Part shown: one piece after another, positions 1-7,480 of the stretch
How the letters are laid out: the number at the start of each line of letters is the position of its first letter
How positions within the stretch are numbered: the first letter of the stretch is position 1
Assembly (NCBI GenBank): GCA_026391235.1
Contig: JAPLDV010000611.1
Coordinates: 1-8,545 of the forward strand
DNA length: 8,545 nucleotides
Source: Bacteroidia bacterium
GTDB lineage: Bacteria; Bacteroidota; Bacteroidia; Bacteroidales; UBA12481
Reading direction: 5' to 3'
Made by a program: the position numbers and the translations under genes
Notes under the pieces: generated by a model
Databases searched by the model: none
What the model saw: the letters and a program-made list of their open reading frames with translations, nothing else
Told to the model about the DNA's origin: nothing

Positions 1-1
1 T

Positions 2-742
2 ATACATCTGGTTAAACCCGATACGGTTTTTCAGCTTTTTACCACCGGAGATTCCATCCGGATGATTTATCCTGAACGCCGGGAGAAGTTTATGGGCCTG
101 ATGAATTCATTTGAGGTGGCTTTTGGTAACGGGCTCGCCAAACTTGATTATGATCCCAGGGATGATGAGCTCTACCTGGTTTATAAAGATTCGACATTGA
201 AACAATACAAAAGGATATTCCTTTACAGCAAGGAAAATAAAAGTTACCTGGAAAATAGATATGCGTGGATAGGCCGGTATTTCGGGCCAAGAACGCTGAA
301 GCTGATTGTAAATCAACAAAAAGACTATTACCTTCTTACGATGAGATCGACTCTTTTCACCTTTCATGATACCCTGTATGTTATTAACTTGGCAGATAAT
401 CAACTCCATGCTTTCGGGAGGGACCTGAATGAAATCCGGGTTGTTCCGATTACGTTTTATTTTAAACAGACAAATGATATAACAGATTCGTACATACCAT
501 TCCGGATTATTACCGACCGGGTCAGGCACAAGGTATATGTCGTTTTCCATATAAACAGTCATTATACCATTACCCCTCTGAATACTGAAACCGGGCAAAT
601 CGGACCCGAACTCCTTTTACCCAGATACAGTGCGATGGATAAGCTATCCATTTATGATAATACCATTTACTACATTTATCCTGAAAAAGTTTTTCCCTAT
701 TACCAGCGACTTTTCAGTATGATCCTTAAATCCGGACGATAA
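2..742 (+). CDS. C-terminal part of a beta-rich, propeller-like hypothetical protein (5' end outside window)
   Basis: The reading frame is open from the first bases of the window through an internal ATG at 62 to the TAA at 740-742, so the true start lies upstream and about 246 C-terminal residues are visible. The protein is rich in short beta-type stretches with recurring patterns such as DDELYLVYKD, HDTLYVIN, HKVYVVFH and DNTIYYIYP, spaced as in beta-propeller blades. It resembles proteins that often accompany ABC permeases in Bacteroidota. The GxGPGE hallmark of the 6-bladed family is not in the visible part, which is not surprising because that motif sits near the N-terminus. It lies 94 bp upstream of the permease gene in the same direction and could share its transcript. 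I am sure that this is coding and much less sure of the fold; the function is unknown. Confidence 0.8.
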   Translation: MHLVKPDTVFQLFTTGDSIRMIYPERREKFMGLMNSFEVAFGNGLAKLDYDPRDDELYLVYKDSTLKQYKRIFLYSKENKSYLENRYAWIGRYFGPRTLKLIVNQQKDYYLLTMRSTLFTFHDTLYVINLADNQLHAFGRDLNEIRVVPITFYFKQTNDITDSYIPFRIITDRVRHKVYVVFHINSHYTITPLNTETGQIGPELLLPRYSAMDKLSIYDNTIYYIYPEKVFPYYQRLFSMILKSGR

Positions 743-802
743 ACCGTATCAAAAGTTCTGAGTGTAACATAAAGCCGGCAAGCCCGTCCTATAATGAAGG
801 GT

Positions 803-827
803 TTTTGATGTAAATTTTAAATCAAAA
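803..827. repeat. Short inverted repeat just before the permease start
   Basis: TTTTGAT at 803-809 is the exact reverse complement of ATCAAAA at 821-827, with an 11-base AT-rich loop. The second arm ends 9 bases before the permease ATG at 837. It could be an operator or a leader hairpin that affects ribosome access, but 7-bp arms in AT-rich DNA also arise by chance. No ribosome binding site or convincing promoter is visible in this 94-bp gap. Confidence 0.3.
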
Positions 828-836
828 CTGATCGTT

Positions 837-3212
837 ATGTTTGCCAACCTGATCAAAACCGCATTCCGCAACATTTTCAAGAAACTGGGATACAGCCTTC
901 TGAATATTCTCGGACTGACGCTTGGCATCGCGAGTGCCCTGTTCCTGGTGATGTATGTGACCGACGAGCTGAGTTTCGACCGTTATCATGAAAAAGCCGG
1001 CAGGATCGTAAGGGTGCAGTCGCACATAAAGGAAACGGACGATGAATTCACCTGGATCGTGGCCCAGATCCCCTTTGGGCCGCAAGTAATTATAGATTAT
1101 CCTGATGTTGAGCGCTATACGCGCCTTAATCAGCAAGGACCTGCTCTGTACAAGGCAAATGACGGTAAAGAATTTACCGAAGAAAATGTTTATATGGCGG
1201 ATTCCTCCTTTTTTGACATATTCACCTACCGGATTCTGGAAGGTGATGCCGCCGGTTCCCTTAAGCATCCCAACAGCATGGTTTTAACCCGGACGATGGC
1301 TCGCCGTTATTTCGGACGTGAACCCGCTGTTGGTAAAACATTGCTCAGCGGTACTCAATTGTATAACATCACTGCCGTCATGGAGGATGTTCCTAAACAT
1401 TCGCATGTGATATTTGATGCACTTATTGCCAATAATCTGGATAATGCTCCTGCCGCGAACTGGGGCAGTTTCGGGGTTTTTACCTACCTGTTGCTTCGGG
1501 AAGGGACGAATATTCCCGAATTCCAGGAGAAGCTTAAAGGTATGTATGCCAAATACATGGCAGCAGGCTTTGAACAGATTGGAATCAAGGTCAATTATGA
1601 GCTGGTACCTATAACCCGGATACACCTTCATTCGCGCAACACGCAGGAACCGGTGCCGACTGGCAATATCCAGTATGTATATATTTTCGGGCTGGTGGCT
1701 TTTTTCCTGGTGCTGATCGCTTCGCTCAACTACATCAACCTGGCAACGGCACGGGCCACGCGCCGGGCAAAGGAGGTAAGCCTCCGGAAGGTGGTGGGGT
1801 CGGGAAGGGGTTTGCTGGTCGGTCAGTTCCTGACTGAGTCGGTCCTGATCACCCTGTTTTCCCTGCTTCTCGGCGTGGTCCTGTTAGCCCTGCTCCTGCC
1901 GGCACTGAACCATCTGTCGGGTAAGCAATTTACCCTGGATATCATGTACAGCCCGGTTTTTCTGATGTGCATGGCGGGAATTGTTCTGGTTACGGGGATC
2001 CTGGGAGGTAGTTATCCGGCCTTCTACCTGTCGCGCTTTTCACCGGTAATGGTCATGAAAGGCTCTTCCCAGTCCGGGCGTTCCGGGAGTTTTTTCAGGA
2101 AGATCCTGGTGGTGGTGCAGTTTACCATCTCGGTGGCTATGATGGTTTGCACTTTGGTCGTTTTCAGGCAGCTGGCCTACATGCAGAATAAGGATCAGGG
2201 CTGGAACATGAATGATGTGGCTACTCTTCTTCTTCCTGATAATGAGCCGGTAAGCCAGATGAGGGTGATGAAAGAGAAGTTGTTGAAGAACCCTTATATC
2301 GAAAAAGTTACGCTCTCCAATAACCGGCTGGGAGAAGGGTCCCCAAAAACCATCTTCAATATGGAAACCAGCGAGGGTATGCAGCCGAGGGGAATCAACT
2401 TCACTGTGGTGGATCACGATTTCTTTGAAACCCTGGAGATTCCGATGGTTGCCGGACGTGATTTCTCGCTCGATTATATCTCCGACACCCTTAAAGGTGT
2501 AATAGTAAACGAAACTCAGGATAAAAGCCTTGCATGCACCCACCAGATAGGTAAAAAGGAGCAGCTAGGTGATCGAACCCTGATCAAGTCCCAGGTAATC
2601 GGTGTGATGAAAGATTATCACCAAACCGGGATGTACTCCGAGGTGGAATCGCTGATGCTTATTTACCGGCTGGATAACCCGATCATGTACCTGAAGCTGA
2701 ACGCCCAAAACCGGGATGCTGCCCTTGCCCACATGAAACAGGTATGGAATGGGATTTTCCCCGATAAGCCTTTCACCTATACTTTTCTGGCCGATAGGTT
2801 CCGGGAGCAGTTCGGTGCCGACCGAAACCGGAGCTGGGTATTCTCCGGCTTCACATTTCTCGCCCTGTTTATAGCCTGCCTAGGCCTGCTGGGACTCGCA
2901 TTTTTCACAGTGGAGAGGCGAACCCGGGAGATCGGGGTGCGAAAGGTGTTCGGTGCTTCCGAAACCAGCATCATAAATCTGATCAGCCGGGATTTCCTGA
3001 TCCTCGTCGGAATTGCCATCATTATCGCTCTGCCGGTAGCCGGTTACCTCATGGCCGATTGGCTGAATGACTATGTTTACCGCTACCGGATGAACCTGCC
3101 AATTTTTCTGTGGCCGGCTCTGATCACACTGGTAATGACCCTGGTGATCATAAGCCTCCAAACATGGCGCGCGGCAAATGCCAACCCGGTGGAGTCGCTG
3201 AGGGATGAGTAA
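837..3212 (+). CDS. ABC transporter permease, FtsX/MacB-like, two FtsX domains
   Basis: This 791-residue inner-membrane protein belongs to the Bacteroidota MacB/FtsX-type permeases, a family linked to export of peptides, antibiotics or lipoproteins through coupling to a separate ATPase. The N-terminus has the typical LIKTAFRNIFKK start, a first membrane helix at about 19-41 and the motif YVTDELSFDRYHEKAGRI. A periplasmic domain (about 42-275) follows, then the first FtsX core with three helices (about 281-300, 330-356, 373-395), containing RRAKEVSLRKVVG at 309-321. A further helix lies at about 422-443. A second periplasmic domain precedes the second FtsX core (about 667-791, three helices) with RRTREIGVRKVFGAS at 694-708. 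It ends with the family signature NPVESLRDE. Length and topology are complete and there is no frameshift. The propeller lipoprotein begins 18 bp downstream. No ATP-binding protein is encoded in the window, so the partner must lie elsewhere. The substrate cannot be read from the sequence. Confidence 0.95.
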   Translation: MFANLIKTAFRNIFKKLGYSLLNILGLTLGIASALFLVMYVTDELSFDRYHEKAGRIVRVQSHIKETDDEFTWIVAQIPFGPQVIIDYPDVERYTRLNQQGPALYKANDGKEFTEENVYMADSSFFDIFTYRILEGDAAGSLKHPNSMVLTRTMARRYFGREPAVGKTLLSGTQLYNITAVMEDVPKHSHVIFDALIANNLDNAPAANWGSFGVFTYLLLREGTNIPEFQEKLKGMYAKYMAAGFEQIGIKVNYELVPITRIHLHSRNTQEPVPTGNIQYVYIFGLVAFFLVLIASLNYINLATARATRRAKEVSLRKVVGSGRGLLVGQFLTESVLITLFSLLLGVVLLALLLPALNHLSGKQFTLDIMYSPVFLMCMAGIVLVTGILGGSYPAFYLSRFSPVMVMKGSSQSGRSGSFFRKILVVVQFTISVAMMVCTLVVFRQLAYMQNKDQGWNMNDVATLLLPDNEPVSQMRVMKEKLLKNPYIEKVTLSNNRLGEGSPKTIFNMETSEGMQPRGINFTVVDHDFFETLEIPMVAGRDFSLDYISDTLKGVIVNETQDKSLACTHQIGKKEQLGDRTLIKSQVIGVMKDYHQTGMYSEVESLMLIYRLDNPIMYLKLNAQNRDAALAHMKQVWNGIFPDKPFTYTFLADRFREQFGADRNRSWVFSGFTFLALFIACLGLLGLAFFTVERRTREIGVRKVFGASETSIINLISRDFLILVGIAIIIALPVAGYLMADWLNDYVYRYRMNLPIFLWPALITLVMTLVIISLQTWRAANANPVESLRDE

Positions 3213-3230
3213 AAAGTTAAATCATGTAAG

Positions 3231-4352
3231 ATGAAACCAGGAATATTTCTGTTTGCCGTTTTGATTTGTTTGAATTCCGGTTGTTCGAAAAAAAGTGACG
3301 TCATAAACATCCTTCCCCTGCAACCGAACAGTAAAGCCTTTTCAGCAAAAGTTGTTAAATCGATACCCTTGTCCAACCAGAATGAAGTAGCTATTGGGTC
3401 AATCGATAAATTGGTGGTCTACAAGGACCGAATTTATGTTTTTGACAATAATCAGGTAAACGGACTTCTGATTTTTTCTGAAACCGGCACATTCTTGAAA
3501 AAGATCTCAATGGGGCATGGTCCGGGTGAAATGATTCATCCCAAAATTTTTAATATCATAGATAATCAATTAATTATCTATGATGCACCTGGTCAGCCCT
3601 ATTTCAGGTACTATACCCCCGATGGAGAATTCCTCTTCACTAAAACGTTACCCTTCGGTTGGGTCGTTTACTCCTTTGAAAATTATAATGATAAATACCT
3701 CTTAATACAAGGTAGTACGGATTCATTGATTAAGCAGGATACTTCAAAGGTTCATAAATATCATGTTATCGACAAGAAATTGTCAAAATGTTACCAGAGC
3801 TACATTGAAACTACAGATGGGCTGATTAGGCTTTCAGAAAACAAGCCAATTAGTTATTATGATGGAAAATTTCTCCTGTTGGCAAGACCCTATAACTATA
3901 TTTATCAATTGGATGAAAAAAACATTTCGAAAAAATACTTCATTGATTTTGAATCCTTCAATTATAAGGAGGCTGATGTTTCACAGGGGCGGCAGCATAT
4001 CCTTTCTTTATTCCAGGAAGGCAGGAGAATCGGACTACTTGATCATATTTTTGAAAACAAGACACTGGTCTGCTTTACCTATGCAAGTTTTGCCAATGGA
4101 TCTGACGTTCCGGTAATTTTTTCAAAATCAACCCATGAGAGTGCAAATTTCAATGAAGTACTGGCAGATTCCGGATTACCAGAAGTTGAATTGGTTCAAA
4201 CCACCGGAAATGATCTCATTTGTCTGTTTACTCCGGGCAATTTTGATGAATCCAGTCTGAAGAAATACGCGGCCAGTGGATTTATACCCAACGGAACAAC
4301 CCCTGATTCCAATCCGGTAGTCACCATTCTTGAGATGTCGGCCAAAAACTGA
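3231..4352 (+). CDS. 6-bladed beta-propeller lipoprotein
   Basis: This 373-residue protein starts with a lipoprotein signal peptide: hydrophobic residues 5-14 and a lipobox ending NSGC, with Cys18 as the acylated residue, so it should sit in the outer membrane or periplasmic face. The mature part matches the Bacteroidota 6-bladed propeller family (the Pfam group formerly called DUF5128). Blade-like units include DKLVVYKDRIYVFDN (59-73) and LLIFSETGTFLKKISMG (79-95), followed directly by the hallmark GHGPGE at 95-100, then further repeats such as DNQLIIYD and YYDGKFLLLA. The start follows the permease stop by 18 bp; a slightly earlier ATG at 3224 is followed at once by a stop, and no Shine-Dalgarno is seen. 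The gene is visibly richer in A+T than the permease before it. Probably co-transcribed with the permease. The ligand or partner is unknown. Confidence 0.9.
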   Translation: MKPGIFLFAVLICLNSGCSKKSDVINILPLQPNSKAFSAKVVKSIPLSNQNEVAIGSIDKLVVYKDRIYVFDNNQVNGLLIFSETGTFLKKISMGHGPGEMIHPKIFNIIDNQLIIYDAPGQPYFRYYTPDGEFLFTKTLPFGWVVYSFENYNDKYLLIQGSTDSLIKQDTSKVHKYHVIDKKLSKCYQSYIETTDGLIRLSENKPISYYDGKFLLLARPYNYIYQLDEKNISKKYFIDFESFNYKEADVSQGRQHILSLFQEGRRIGLLDHIFENKTLVCFTYASFANGSDVPVIFSKSTHESANFNEVLADSGLPEVELVQTTGNDLICLFTPGNFDESSLKKYAASGFIPNGTTPDSNPVVTILEMSAKN

Positions 4353-4356
4353 ACAG

Positions 4357-4391
4357 GCCGGTACAGTTAGGGGATTGTGAGGCGGCTGGTT
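4357..4391 (+). repeat. 35-bp relic of a serine recombinase 3' end, direct repeat copy A
   Basis: This stretch matches 6184-6218, the 3' coding end of the recombinase pseudogene, at 30 of 35 positions in the same orientation, including an unbroken run GGGGATTGTGAGG. Read in the recombinase frame it gives GRYS-stop-GIVRRLV against CRFSPGIVRRLV in the other copy, so it derives from coding sequence but now holds a TAG. It begins 4 bases after the stop codon of the propeller lipoprotein gene. Nothing of the recombinase upstream of this point is recognisable. It may be the scar of a second recombinase gene or one end of a duplicated or mobile segment. Confidence 0.75.
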
Positions 4392-4420
4392 ACCGAGGGG
4401 AACAAAAATTGCTGGTTACC
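4385..4420 (+). repeat. Direct repeat of GCTGGTTACC, 26-bp period
   Basis: The 10-mer GCTGGTTACC occurs at 4385-4394 and again at 4411-4420. The first copy overlaps the end of the recombinase relic; the second lies in the short gap between the two convergent propeller genes. Two exact 10-mers this close are unlikely by chance, but the role, if any, is unknown. No rho-independent terminator is visible in this gap of about 80 bp. Confidence 0.5.
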
Positions 4421-4432
4421 AACTAATTAGCA

Positions 4433-5614
4433 TCAATCATGTTCCTTATCAATTCTCATAATGATCGGATTAGACGATTCCGTAACCTTTTCGAACACTT
4501 CTTTCTGAAATCCAATTTTTTTAGCAGGATCAAACTTTAGTCCAAAAAGCTTGTTACGTTCACAGATTTCGAGGAGTTTGATAGCGTCGATAGATTTCGT
4601 CATTGATCCATCAGGCTGATTCCGTTCAGGCCAGAAAGGCATGCCGCCATCAACATCATTTAACAACCCATCCCAGGTACATTTCTTCATGTCATAATTA
4701 ATATCACCGGAAATGTTCCTCTTTTTATTGATCAAACCCAAATAGGAAATTTTGTTATTGTATCCGGATAAAAAGATGTAATCGCCCCATTCATGATAGG
4801 ATGCAACTATGTACACGCCGTCAAGGGAGGGACTATACCTTGCCGTTCTGGTTTTCATCGCATCGCTATGTCGTTGGTCATGTGTAAAAATGTACCTGGG
4901 ATAAACCCCGGCGGATCGTGAAATCGTAAATACTGTGTCATTCTGAGGGTTCCAATAATAAAGGGAGCCCTGGTTGTGCTGGCAGATGGTATAGGTTCCC
5001 ACTCCGGAACCGGTATCCTTCATGGAGTGTTTCAATTCCCTTGATATTACCTTGCCACTGCGATCAATAAAATCAATTTCATAACCCCCGTTCTGATAAT
5101 ATCTCGGGTAAGGATAAAACAGGGCGATCACATTTGGATTCACCCATCTGGCAATTGCCGGGGTTACCGATAATCTGAAGGTTTTCACCAGATGCCCTTC
5201 ATAATCCATAATATCAATGCAATCCCCGTTTTTCAGAATCAGAACAGCTCCTTCACCATTTCCGTCAATCGAGCTGATTTCAATAAACTCACCGGGACCG
5301 TTTCCCCGGGTCATGAACTCACCAACGAACCGGCCATCTTTCGAAAACCTTAATAACTTTTTGGACTGGCCATCATATAACAAAATGAGGTTCTGGTCCA
5401 TAAAGAGCATTTCTATTTTTCCAACGTATGATCCTTTTGTCGTTTCCAGCAAGGTGTAGGAGAAATAAGGGAATACACCGGAGAGGTTCAGTTCGATTTT
5501 ATGGTCGATGATCCCCGGTACATAGATTTCCTTTGGCGGAATTACCTGCGAGTTAAGCTGCAAAGAAATCCAGGATAGTGTGATGAGCAGTAATCTGATT
5601 TTCATTTTTTTCAT
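4433..5614 (-). CDS. Secreted 6-bladed beta-propeller protein
   Basis: The frame is open up to an ATG at 5692, but I place the start at 5614. There the protein begins MKKMKIRLLLIT, a typical signal peptide with a basic n-region and a hydrophobic core that ends near LQLNSQ, a likely signal peptidase I site. The 26 extra residues of the longer form would bury this signal. The resulting 393-residue protein has no lipobox cysteine, so it is probably periplasmic or secreted rather than lipid-anchored. It has the family pattern KKLLRFSKDGRFVGEF followed by GNGPGE at about 104-109 (130-135 in the long form), and later blade-like repeats such as GAVLILKNGDCIDIMD. It converges on the other propeller gene and lies between the two recombinase-derived direct repeats. 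It is related in fold to that neighbour but clearly divergent. Function unknown. Confidence 0.88.
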   Translation of the reverse strand: MKKMKIRLLLITLSWISLQLNSQVIPPKEIYVPGIIDHKIELNLSGVFPYFSYTLLETTKGSYVGKIEMLFMDQNLILLYDGQSKKLLRFSKDGRFVGEFMTRGNGPGEFIEISSIDGNGEGAVLILKNGDCIDIMDYEGHLVKTFRLSVTPAIARWVNPNVIALFYPYPRYYQNGGYEIDFIDRSGKVISRELKHSMKDTGSGVGTYTICQHNQGSLYYWNPQNDTVFTISRSAGVYPRYIFTHDQRHSDAMKTRTARYSPSLDGVYIVASYHEWGDYIFLSGYNNKISYLGLINKKRNISGDINYDMKKCTWDGLLNDVDGGMPFWPERNQPDGSMTKSIDAIKLLEICERNKLFGLKFDPAKKIGFQKEVFEKVTESSNPIIMRIDKEHD

Positions 5615-5679
5615 AATTGGAACCATCATTGGTTGTTTAAAGGTGACCAAATACCTTGGCTCTGAAAAAATTGGGTATA

Positions 5680-5713
5680 CAAGTGTACACACAATATGAA
5701 TTTAGAATTACAA
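5680..5713 (-). promoter_or_regulatory. Candidate Bacteroidota promoter for the secreted propeller gene
   Basis: On the minus strand TACACTTG (5687-5680) differs from the -7 consensus TAnnTTTG at one position, and a TTG (5713-5711) lies 23 bases upstream as a possible -33 element. Transcription would begin near 5673, downstream of the first ATG of the long frame (5692), which agrees with the start at 5614 and leaves a leader of about 60 bases. An imperfect palindrome, GTATAC-AA-GTGTAC at 5675-5688, overlaps the -7 box and could be an operator. The rest of 5615-5840 shows no gene. Confidence 0.3.
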
Positions 5714-5840
5714 AATATTGAAAAATATGTCACTTCAAAAGACTTATCTCCCCGACATTCACCAAACCCGATTGGAAGTTATCCAATATCCTACCCACCT
5801 ACCGATAATGTTGTTTTGTTTTCATTTTCAGGGATGTTAG

Positions 5841-6236
5841 CAACTCATAAACCGACGTTTTAGGCATGCCGGACCTAATAAATTACGATGTATCGAACTA
5901 CCGGAACTGGATACATTGACGCTCGGAATTTTCGGTAGTGTGGCTCAATGGGAACGGGAACTGATATCCTCACGGACGAAACGTGGATTGGATGACCTGA
6001 AGAAACGGAATGTGAAACTCGGTTCGCCGCAGAACCTCACCAACGCTGCCCGTCAAAAAGGTGTTCAGGCGTTGATCCGCAACCACTTATTCATCGAACA
6101 CTTCCAAATGAAAAACGGATACCTGAACTATCCGGAGATATCGAAACAACTCAATCAGAATATCTATACGACACGATATGGTTGCCGGTTCAGTCCGGGG
6201 ATTGTGAGGAGGTTGGTTGAGAATGTTAATGATTAA
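5841..6236 (+). pseudogene. Serine recombinase (resolvase/invertase family), 5'-truncated remnant
   Basis: After a TAG at 5838-5840 the frame is open to the TAA at 6234-6236. The first clearly homologous part is ELPELDTLTLGIFGSVAQWERELISSRTKRGLDDLKK followed by LGSPQNLT (short motifs: LPELDTLT, AQWERE, SSRTKRGL). These match the end of the catalytic domain and the long E-helix of small serine recombinases in Bacteroidota. The C-terminal part has the DNA-binding helix-turn-helix pattern: YPEISKQLN, TTRYGCRFSPGIVRRL. The N-terminal half with the nucleophilic serine and the arginines of the active site is absent, and nothing upstream in any frame resembles it, so the product cannot catalyse recombination. 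A TTG at 5916 gives the longest translatable form (106 residues), but no start is convincing. Its last codons are duplicated at 4357-4391. It converges on the broken lipoprotein gene. Confidence 0.8.
6184..6218 (+). repeat. Direct repeat copy B, inside the recombinase 3' end
   Basis: This is the partner of the 4357-4391 repeat (30/35 identical). It encodes CRFSPGIVRRLV of the recombinase remnant in an open frame, so this copy is closer to the ancestral sequence. The five differences are at 6190, 6195, 6196, 6210 and 6213. The two copies lie 1,827 bp apart and bracket the secreted propeller gene and most of the recombinase remnant. Confidence 0.75.
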
Positions 6237-6273
6237 TTATTACAATATTCCGTAATGCTGCAGTTCAGGAAGT

Positions 6274-6943
6274 TCACCATTTCACAAATTTCAGATGCTT
6301 GGTGTACCTTCCTTTAACCAGTGAATCCAGCGAGGAGGGATCGAGCACATACCCCTTCTGAACAGTTTTTACCCGTAGGGACTCCGCTCCCAATCTTCCG
6401 GAGAAAATCATCCCCTTCGAATATATGGAGGATGCTTCCAGGCTCCTGATCGGTTATAAGAATCTTGGATTGGTTCTGAAAGATGACATCAAAATAGTTA
6501 GTCTCCTCACGATCCTCGTACCGGTTGATGTAATTTAGCCGGATGATCAGGGCATAGCGCTGAAAGCCATATTTATCTATCCATTTGATCCGGGGAGCCT
6601 CATAGCCGTAAAGGCTGAAGCAGTAATTGGGACTACCAGTGAAAAATCCATCAGGTTTATCCGGCAATCGGGTATTCTCGAAAGTATAGGAGGTGATGGG
6701 ATACCCCTCCCTGGAATTGATATCCATACGTACTTAGGCATTTCCATAATAAAGATTATTTGGATTTTGAGCCATAACCTCAAACGATTCTGTTCCCACA
6801 AAGGTTTTTGTCAGCCGGATCGAGATAAGGGAGTCCGCCGGATTGAAAAGACCGTAAACCACAGGTAGTTGCTCTCCGTCTGAAATCACACCGTCTTCCT
6901 CATCGCAGGAAGATGCCGCCAGAACAATTATGAATCCCCCCAA
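6274..6943 (-). pseudogene. DUF4249-like outer-membrane lipoprotein, disrupted by a stop and a frameshift
   Basis: The N-terminal piece has a hydrophobic stretch FIIVLAASSC with a lipobox-like cysteine (codon 6907-6905), then EQLPVVYGLFNPADSLISI and RLTKTFVG, which resemble the N-terminal strand of DUF4249-type lipoproteins of Bacteroidota. The frame then meets a TAA at 6736-6734 but continues in the same frame with VRMDINSREG, so one substitution (for example CAA to TAA) would explain it. Near 6412-6415 a run of four C (plus strand) marks a shift: the old frame ends at 6314, while the next frame reads MIFSGRLGAESLRV... YTKHLKFVKW and stops at 6274-6276 like a natural C-terminus. The 5' end is uncertain. 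A TTG at 6943 is the only usual start codon in frame, yet the frame is open further upstream with a basic stretch (KGLRKRLEW) that looks like a signal-peptide n-region. Alternatively a base lost from the C6 run at 6936-6941 would join it to an ATG at 6996. Family assignment is moderate. Confidence 0.65.
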
Positions 6944-7480
6944 TTGAAAAAGACCAGACCACTCAAGTCTTTTTCGAAGTCCCTTATATTATTCATAATC
7001 ATAACATTGCCTTGAATCCGGATTCCATATCTTTCGTCCTGCTTAATAATAGGTGTTCCAATAATGTCCGTCCAAACCTTTGGCATAGAACCACGTGCCC
7101 CCAAATAAGGCAGCTGATTAGGTTCGATTACAAAATATCCACCGTATTGCATATTAAGACCCGATATTCCGCCCGAACCGTAATAGTCGCGGATGAAGTA
7201 ATGGGCCACTTTTGATAGAATCAAGGGCCTGGCTGGTTAGACCATCCTGGTCCATTACCTCAAGAATCACGCGGTGATAGCCGCTGCCCGTAAATGCCCA
7301 GTTGATTCTCTTCTCAAGTGAATAATCGGAATCCCACCTGCCATCTGCATCAAAATCCCACCGGGCCTGCAGAGCAAACATATCTCCATCCGGATCGGTC
7401 GAAGGAGAGGCATCGAAGGTGATGATCCGACCGTTGTATCCAACATGGGTGTTGATGGAAAACATTGCTGAAAATGTCAT
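6928..7480 (-). pseudogene. PKD-domain protein fragment with a frameshift and missing N-terminus
   Basis: From 7480 the minus strand encodes a recognisable PKD (immunoglobulin-like, extracellular) domain: ITFDASPSTDPDGD, RWDFDADGRWDSDYS, GYHRVILEVMDQDGLTS. Near a run of four T at 7210-7213 (plus strand) the frame changes: deleting one base joins DSIK to VAHYFIRDYYGSGGISG in the next frame, which stays open to the TAA at 6928-6930. The second part, about 90 residues with motifs YGGYFVIEPNQLPYLG and RYGIRIQGNVMI, looks coding, but I do not recognise its family. There is no signal peptide or earlier part: at its 5' side the frame runs directly into the HEPN gene, the ATG at 7480 sharing bases with the HEPN stop. 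It was probably the upstream partner of the broken lipoprotein gene and lost its 5' part when the MNT/HEPN module arrived. Confidence 0.65.

Noticed and set aside
107..598. Open frame of 163 codons on the minus strand
   Set aside because: It is the antisense shadow of the propeller-like gene, with no recognisable motif; the plus frame has coherent beta-repeat structure and a natural stop.
801..820. TAAATTTT as a promoter -7 box for the permease
   Set aside because: The last consensus base is wrong and no TTG lies at a suitable distance upstream; the permease may be expressed from a promoter before the previous gene.
2040..2543. Open frame of 167 codons on the minus strand inside the permease gene
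   Set aside because: It lies opposite conserved FtsX sequence, is rich in His and Ser as expected for antisense reading, and resembles no family.
4353..4432. Possible terminator between the convergent propeller genes
   Set aside because: GGTTACC repeats are direct rather than inverted, and there is no GC-rich stem with a T-run on either strand.
5701..5840. N-terminal part of the recombinase in another frame
   Set aside because: I looked for a catalytic-serine region such as YxRVST in the frames of this stretch and saw none; it appears to be non-coding.
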